Below, in pieces: positions 23,701 through 29,700 of a DNA stretch of 64,000 bases. The stretch lies in NCBI GenBank assembly GCA_024362935.1, contig JANCRA010000116.1, positions 928,501 to 992,500 of the forward strand. Reading direction: 5' to 3'. Under the pieces are notes generated by a model that made no database searches, had not been told where the DNA came from, and was given only the letters and a program-made list of their open reading frames with translations. Numbering within the stretch: the first letter of the stretch is position 1; the number at the start of each line of letters is the position of its first letter. The stretch is from Setophaga petechia. Taxonomy: Eukaryota > Chordata > Aves > Passeriformes > Parulidae. A program made the position numbers and the translations under genes.

Positions 23701-26700
23701 GACCATCCCTGTGACACACTGACCATCCCTGTCACAGACTGACCATGTCTGTCACACACTGACCATCCCTGTGACACACACTGACCATCCCTGTCACACA
23801 CACTGACCATCCCTGTCACACACACTGACCATCCCTGTCACACACACTGACCATCCCTGTGTCACACCCTGACCATTCCAGTCACACACACTGACCATCC
23901 CTGTGTCACACTGACCATCCCTGTGACACACTGACCATCCCTGTGACACACACTGACCATCCCTGTGACAGACACTGACCATCCCTGTCACACACACTGA
24001 CCATCCCTGTGACACACACTGACCATCCCTGTCACACACTGACCATCCCTGTCACACCCTGACCATCCCTGTGACACACACACTGACCATCCCTGTCACA
24101 CACTGACCATCCCTGTCACACACTGACCATCCCTGTCACACCCTGACCATCCCTGTCACACACTGACCATCCCTGTCACACCCTGACCATCCCTGTCACA
24201 CACTGACCATCCCTGTGACACACTGACCATCCCTGTCACACACTGACCATCCCTGTCACACCCTGACCATCCCTGTGACACACTGACCATCCCTGTGACA
24301 CACTGACCATCCCTGTCACACACACTGACCATCCCTGTGACACACTGACCATCCCTGTCACACCCTGACCATCCCTGTCACACACTGACCATCCCTGTGT
24401 CACACACTGACCATCCCTGTGACACCCTGACCATCCCTGTCACAGACTGACCATGTCTGTCACACACTGACCATCCCTGTGACACACTGACCATCCCTGT
24501 CACACACTGACCATCCCTGTCACACCCTGACCATCCCTGTCACACACTGACCATCCCTGTGACCCACTGACCATCCCTGCTCCCCAGCAGTGAGGGCTGG
24601 CTGTTAATGAGGAGTTAACTGACACAGGACAGTGGTTTTGGGGTTGTTGGTGCTCCCCTGGTTGCTTTATTTTGCTGTGTCCCAATTCCCAGCAGGAACA
24701 AGGCCGTGGGTCGGAAGTCGAGCAGTGCCCATGCCAAAGCTGCTTTCACCCTGAGGAACATTTCAGCCTCCAGCCACCCCTCTAAGGTCAGTGATAACTC
24801 ACTGGGGTCAGTGATAACTCAGTAAGGTCAATGATAACCCAGTAGGGTCAGTGATAACTCAGTAGGGTCAGAGAACTCACCAGGGTCAGGGATAACTCAG
24901 TAGGGTCAGTGATAACCCTACTGATAACTCACTGGGGTCAGTGATAACTCACTGGGGTCACTGATAACTCACTGAAGTGAATGATAAATCAGTAAGGTCA
25001 GTGATAACTCACCAGGGTCAGAGATAACTCACCAAGGTCAGTGATAACTCAGTAGGGTCAGAGAACTCACCAGGGTCAGGGATAACTCATCAGGGTCAGG
25101 GATAACCCTACTGATAACTCACTGGGGTCAGGGATAACTCACTGAAGTGAATGATAAATCAGTAAGGTCAGGGATAACTCAGCTGCCAGGTTTGATTCCC
25201 TGCTGGGATGTGGAGCCTGTGGATGTCACATCAGCTCCCAGGAGCTGGGCAAGCCCTGGTGCCCTGTGCTGCTCCTGCCCCACGTCTGCACTGAGCCCAT
25301 GGCCAGGTGTGCCCATGGCCAGGTGTGCCCATGGCCAGGTGTGCCCATGGCCAGGTGTGCCCATCCCTCCTAAAACTGAGTTTTGAACTCAAACTCCCCT
25401 GATGATCACAGGGAAATCCTCTGATTTCCACTGGGGAATTTCCCATATGGAAAAGGGATAGATGGGAGTGAGGGATGATCACAGCCTGTGTTGGGGGCAG
25501 TGTGGCTGTGGTATTTTCTGATGTTAATGAGCCCAAAATTCTCACAAAGTTGGTCTTTGGCTTTGTGGTTTGATTTATGGTGTCCTGTTCTTCCTTCTTG
25601 GGTCACTGCTCTTGGCTCCTGCAGGTTTGGTTATTCCTTCCTTTGGCTATTCCCTCATTTTCCAATTCTTTTATTTATCCTGTACCACACTTCAGTGAAT
25701 TTTTAACTTTGAACCTGCATTGGTGATTTTTGGGCACCAGGGCTGAATTTGGGAAGAATTCAGGTTTTTGGGTGTCTCACATGTGCTGGAAATCTGGATT
25801 CAGCAGAGCTGACCCTGCTCTGGTCTCCAGCCCCTTTCTCACCCCTGTGTGTTCCCAGGGGTTGGTGAGGAGCAAACCCAGATCTCAGGCTCAGGAAGGC
25901 TGGAAATGCCCTCCATGCCCATCTCCATGCCCATCTCCATGCCCATCTCATCTCCATGCCCATCTCCATGCCCATCTCCATGCCCATCTCCATGCCCATC
26001 TCCATCCATCAAACCCTTCATCAGCACTGGCCATGCTCAGCTTTTGGCCGGGCTGGTGGCGCTGCTGGCCCAGGAGGTGCCCAGAGCTCCTCCTGCTGTC
26101 CCTGGAGCCCTCGGGGCTGTTGTGTTTTGTTGTTCACTGCTGCCCCCAGATGTGCAGGGTGTCTCTGCTTCAGCCCGTGCAAATGAAGAACAAGTCTGGA
26201 TCTTCACTTTTCCGTCCTGAGGTTGTTTATTAATTCTTGTCTATAAAATTTTCTTTCTGCCCAGCCCAGATCTGCTCAGCAGGGCAGCCACAGGCACTCT
26301 CTGTGCTGTCCTTTTATACTACAAATTACCCATAACATATTTACACTTCATTCCCAATACCCATCACCTGTGTTAGACAGTGCACTTCTACTCCAAACCA
26401 ATCCCAAAGTGCCACCATCACTGCAGAAAATGGAGAGCAAGAAGAAGAAGGAGAAAGGCTGGACATGCCCAAGTTCCTCCATCTTGGGGTCCCCATAATC
26501 CCCATACCAAAAATCTCAAAATCTACATTTTCCCCCTGTGATCATTTTGTTATTGCACCATTCAAACCTGTGTGACTTTCAGGCCCTCACACAAAGCTGG
26601 TACCTTGCTCCAGGGGTCACAATAAATCACAATAAACCCCCAGGTGCTCTGGGCTGTGCCAGGGGCTCTGAGCCCCCTGGGGTCCTGGCAGCTCTGGGTG

Positions 26701-29700
26701 TGCTGAGTTCTGCCACGGGGGCACAGCTGCTGTTGAGCACCCGGAGCAGGTACCCAAGGGTGCTCTCCCAGCTGTGCTTTTCTCTCATTTTCTCTTTTCC
26801 CTCTCTCAGGGCTCTCGGAGCGCGTTCCTGCCCCGGCCCGGCCCCCAGCCCATCGTCAGCGTGGTGCGCCCCCTGCGCCCGGCCCCCCCGGGCATCCCCC
26901 CCCGGCCCCGGGACCCCCGGCCCGCCCGGCCCCCGCCCCCGGCCGCCAAATCCCCCCCGGGCCCCGCCAGGGCCCCCCCGGCCAAACTGCCCCCGCCCAG
27001 GAGACCCCTGCCCTGCAGCCCCGGCAGGAGCCCGCAGGTGAGCTCTGATGGGGGACACAGGTGAGCTCCCATTGGGGATCCCACAGGTGAGCTCTGCCCT
27101 GCAGCCCTGGCAGGAGCCCGCAGGTGAGCTCTGATGGGGGACACAGGTGAGCTCTGATGGGGGGGACACAGGTGAGCTCTGATGGGGGACACAGGTGAGC
27201 TCTGATGGGGGACACAGGTGAGCTCCCATTGGGGATCCCACAGGTGAGCTCTGATGGGGGGGACACAGGTGAGCTCTGATGGGGGGGACACAGGTGAGCC
27301 CTGCTGGGGGGGACACAGGTGAGCTCTGCCCTGCAGCCCCGGCAGGAGCCCGCAGGTGAGCTCTGATGGGGGACACAGGTGAGCTCTGATGGGGGGGACA
27401 CAGGTGAGCTCTGAGGAGTAACCCCACAGGTGAGTTCTGCCCTGCAGCCCCGTCAGGACCCCACAGGTGAGATCTGATGGAGACACAGGTGAGCTCTGCT
27501 GGTGGGGGACACAAGTGAGCTGTGCTGGGTGACCCCACAGGTGACCCCACAGGTGAGCTCTGTCCCCCCAGGCCCAGGTGAGCTCTGTTCGGTGACCCCA
27601 CAGGTGACCCCACAGGTGAGCTCTGTCCCCCCAGGCCCAGGTGAGCTCCTGGCCCCTGGCTGGGCTGGGCTCTGCTCAGGAGCTGTCCCAGCCCCCTGAG
27701 GCTGCCCCTGAGCTGACCCTGCAGGAGGCCCTCACACCTGAGGGTGCTTCAGGGTGTTTTGGGTGTTGTTCTGTGCTTGGAAGGATCTCAGCTCTGCAGG
27801 GACAGGGAGGTTTGTGGGGCTCCCTGGCTGCCCCCCTAAGGGCTCAGTGTCTGCTGTGCCCACTGCCATGCCAGGTGGCCCAAAGGGGGCTCCCTGGCTG
27901 CCCCCTAAGGGCTCTGTCTCTGCTGTGATGCCAGGTGCCCCCCAAGCTCTGCAGGGACAGGGAGGTTTTTGGGGCTCCCTGGCTGCCCCCCTAAGGGCTC
28001 TGTCTGTGCCCTGTGCCATGCCAGGTGCCCCCCAAGCTCTGCAGGGACAGGGAGGTCAGTGGGGCTCCCTGGCTGCCCCCCTAAGGGCTCTGTCTGTGCC
28101 CTCTGCCATGCCAGGTGCCCCCCAAGCTCTGCAGGGAGGTTTTTGGGGCTCCCTGGCTGCCCCCTAAGGGCTCTGTCTGTGCCCTCTGCCATGCCAGGTG
28201 CCCCCCAAGCACGGAGCCCCGCGCCGGCCGCTGCCAGGCAGCCCCCTCCTGGCCAAGGAGCTGCCCCCTGCCCCCGGACAGACCCTGCTGGTCATGGTCC
28301 CCCCCTCCAGCCCCAGGGTGCCGGGCACCAGCGCCCCCAGCCCTGCCAGCAGGCCGCCCAAGTGAGTGGGGGCAGCCGGGGGGCACCCAGGGCTGGGCTC
28401 TGGCTGAGGGCACGGGGGGGCCGAGGGAGGGACACCCCAAAGGGTGCAGCCACTGCTCCATGGGCGGCCAAGGGGGGCACCAGGGTGGGGCCAGGGAGGG
28501 AGGGAGGGAGGGAGTGAGTGCCACCCCTTGGGAGTGCCCAGGGCCTGGGGGGAGCTGTGGGACTGCTGGGGATGGGGGAGTGCAGGGATGGGGCAGTGCA
28601 GGGATGGGGGAGTGCAGGGATGGGGCAGTGCTGGGATGGACACTGGGGATGGACACTGGGGATGAGGGTGTGCAGGGATGGGGCAGTGCAGGGATGGACA
28701 CTGGGGATGGGGGAGTGCAGGGATGGGGCAGTGCTGGGATGGACACTGGGGATGAGGGTGTGCAGGGATGGGGCAGTGCAGGGATGGACACTGGGGATGG
28801 GGCAGTGCAGGGATGGACACTGGGGATGGACACTGGGGATGGGGCAGTGCAGGGATGGACACTGGGGATGGACACTGGGGATGGGGCAGTGCAGGGATGG
28901 ACACTGGGGGTGAGGGAATGCAGGGATGGACACTGGGGATGGGGCAGTGCAGGGATGGACACTGGGGATGGGGCAGTGCAGGGATGGACACTGGGGATGG
29001 ACACTGGGGATGAGGGAATGCTGGGGATGGATGCTGGGGATGAGGGAATGCAGGGATGCAGGGATGGACACTGGGGATGGACACTGGGGACGGACACTGG
29101 GGATGGGGCAGTGCAGGGATGGACATTGGGGTGAGGCAGTGCAGGGATGGACACTGGGGATGGACACTGGGGTGAGGCAGTGCAGGGATGGACACTGGGG
29201 ATGGACACTGGGGTGAGGCAGTGCAGGGATGGACACTGGGGATGGGGCAGTGCAGGGATGGACACTGGGGATGGACACTGGGATGGGGCAGTGCAGGGAT
29301 GGACACTGGGGATGGACACTGGGGATGGACACTGGGGATGGACTCTGGGGATGGGGCAGTGCAGGGATGGACACTGGGATGGGGCAGTGCAGGGATGGAC
29401 ACTGGGGATGGACACTGGGGATGGACATTGGGGATGGGGCAGTGCAGGGATGGACACTGGGGATGGACACTGGGGATGGACACTGGGGATGGGGCAGTGC
29501 AGGGATGGACACTGGGGATGGACACTGGGATGGGGCAGTGCAGGGATGGACACTGGGGATGGGGCAGTGCAGGGATGGACACTGGGGATGGACACTGGGA
29601 TGGGGCAGTGCAGGGATGGACACTGGGGATGGACACTGGGATGGGGCAGTGCAGGGATGGACACTGGGGATGGACACTGGGGATGGACACTGGGGATGGG

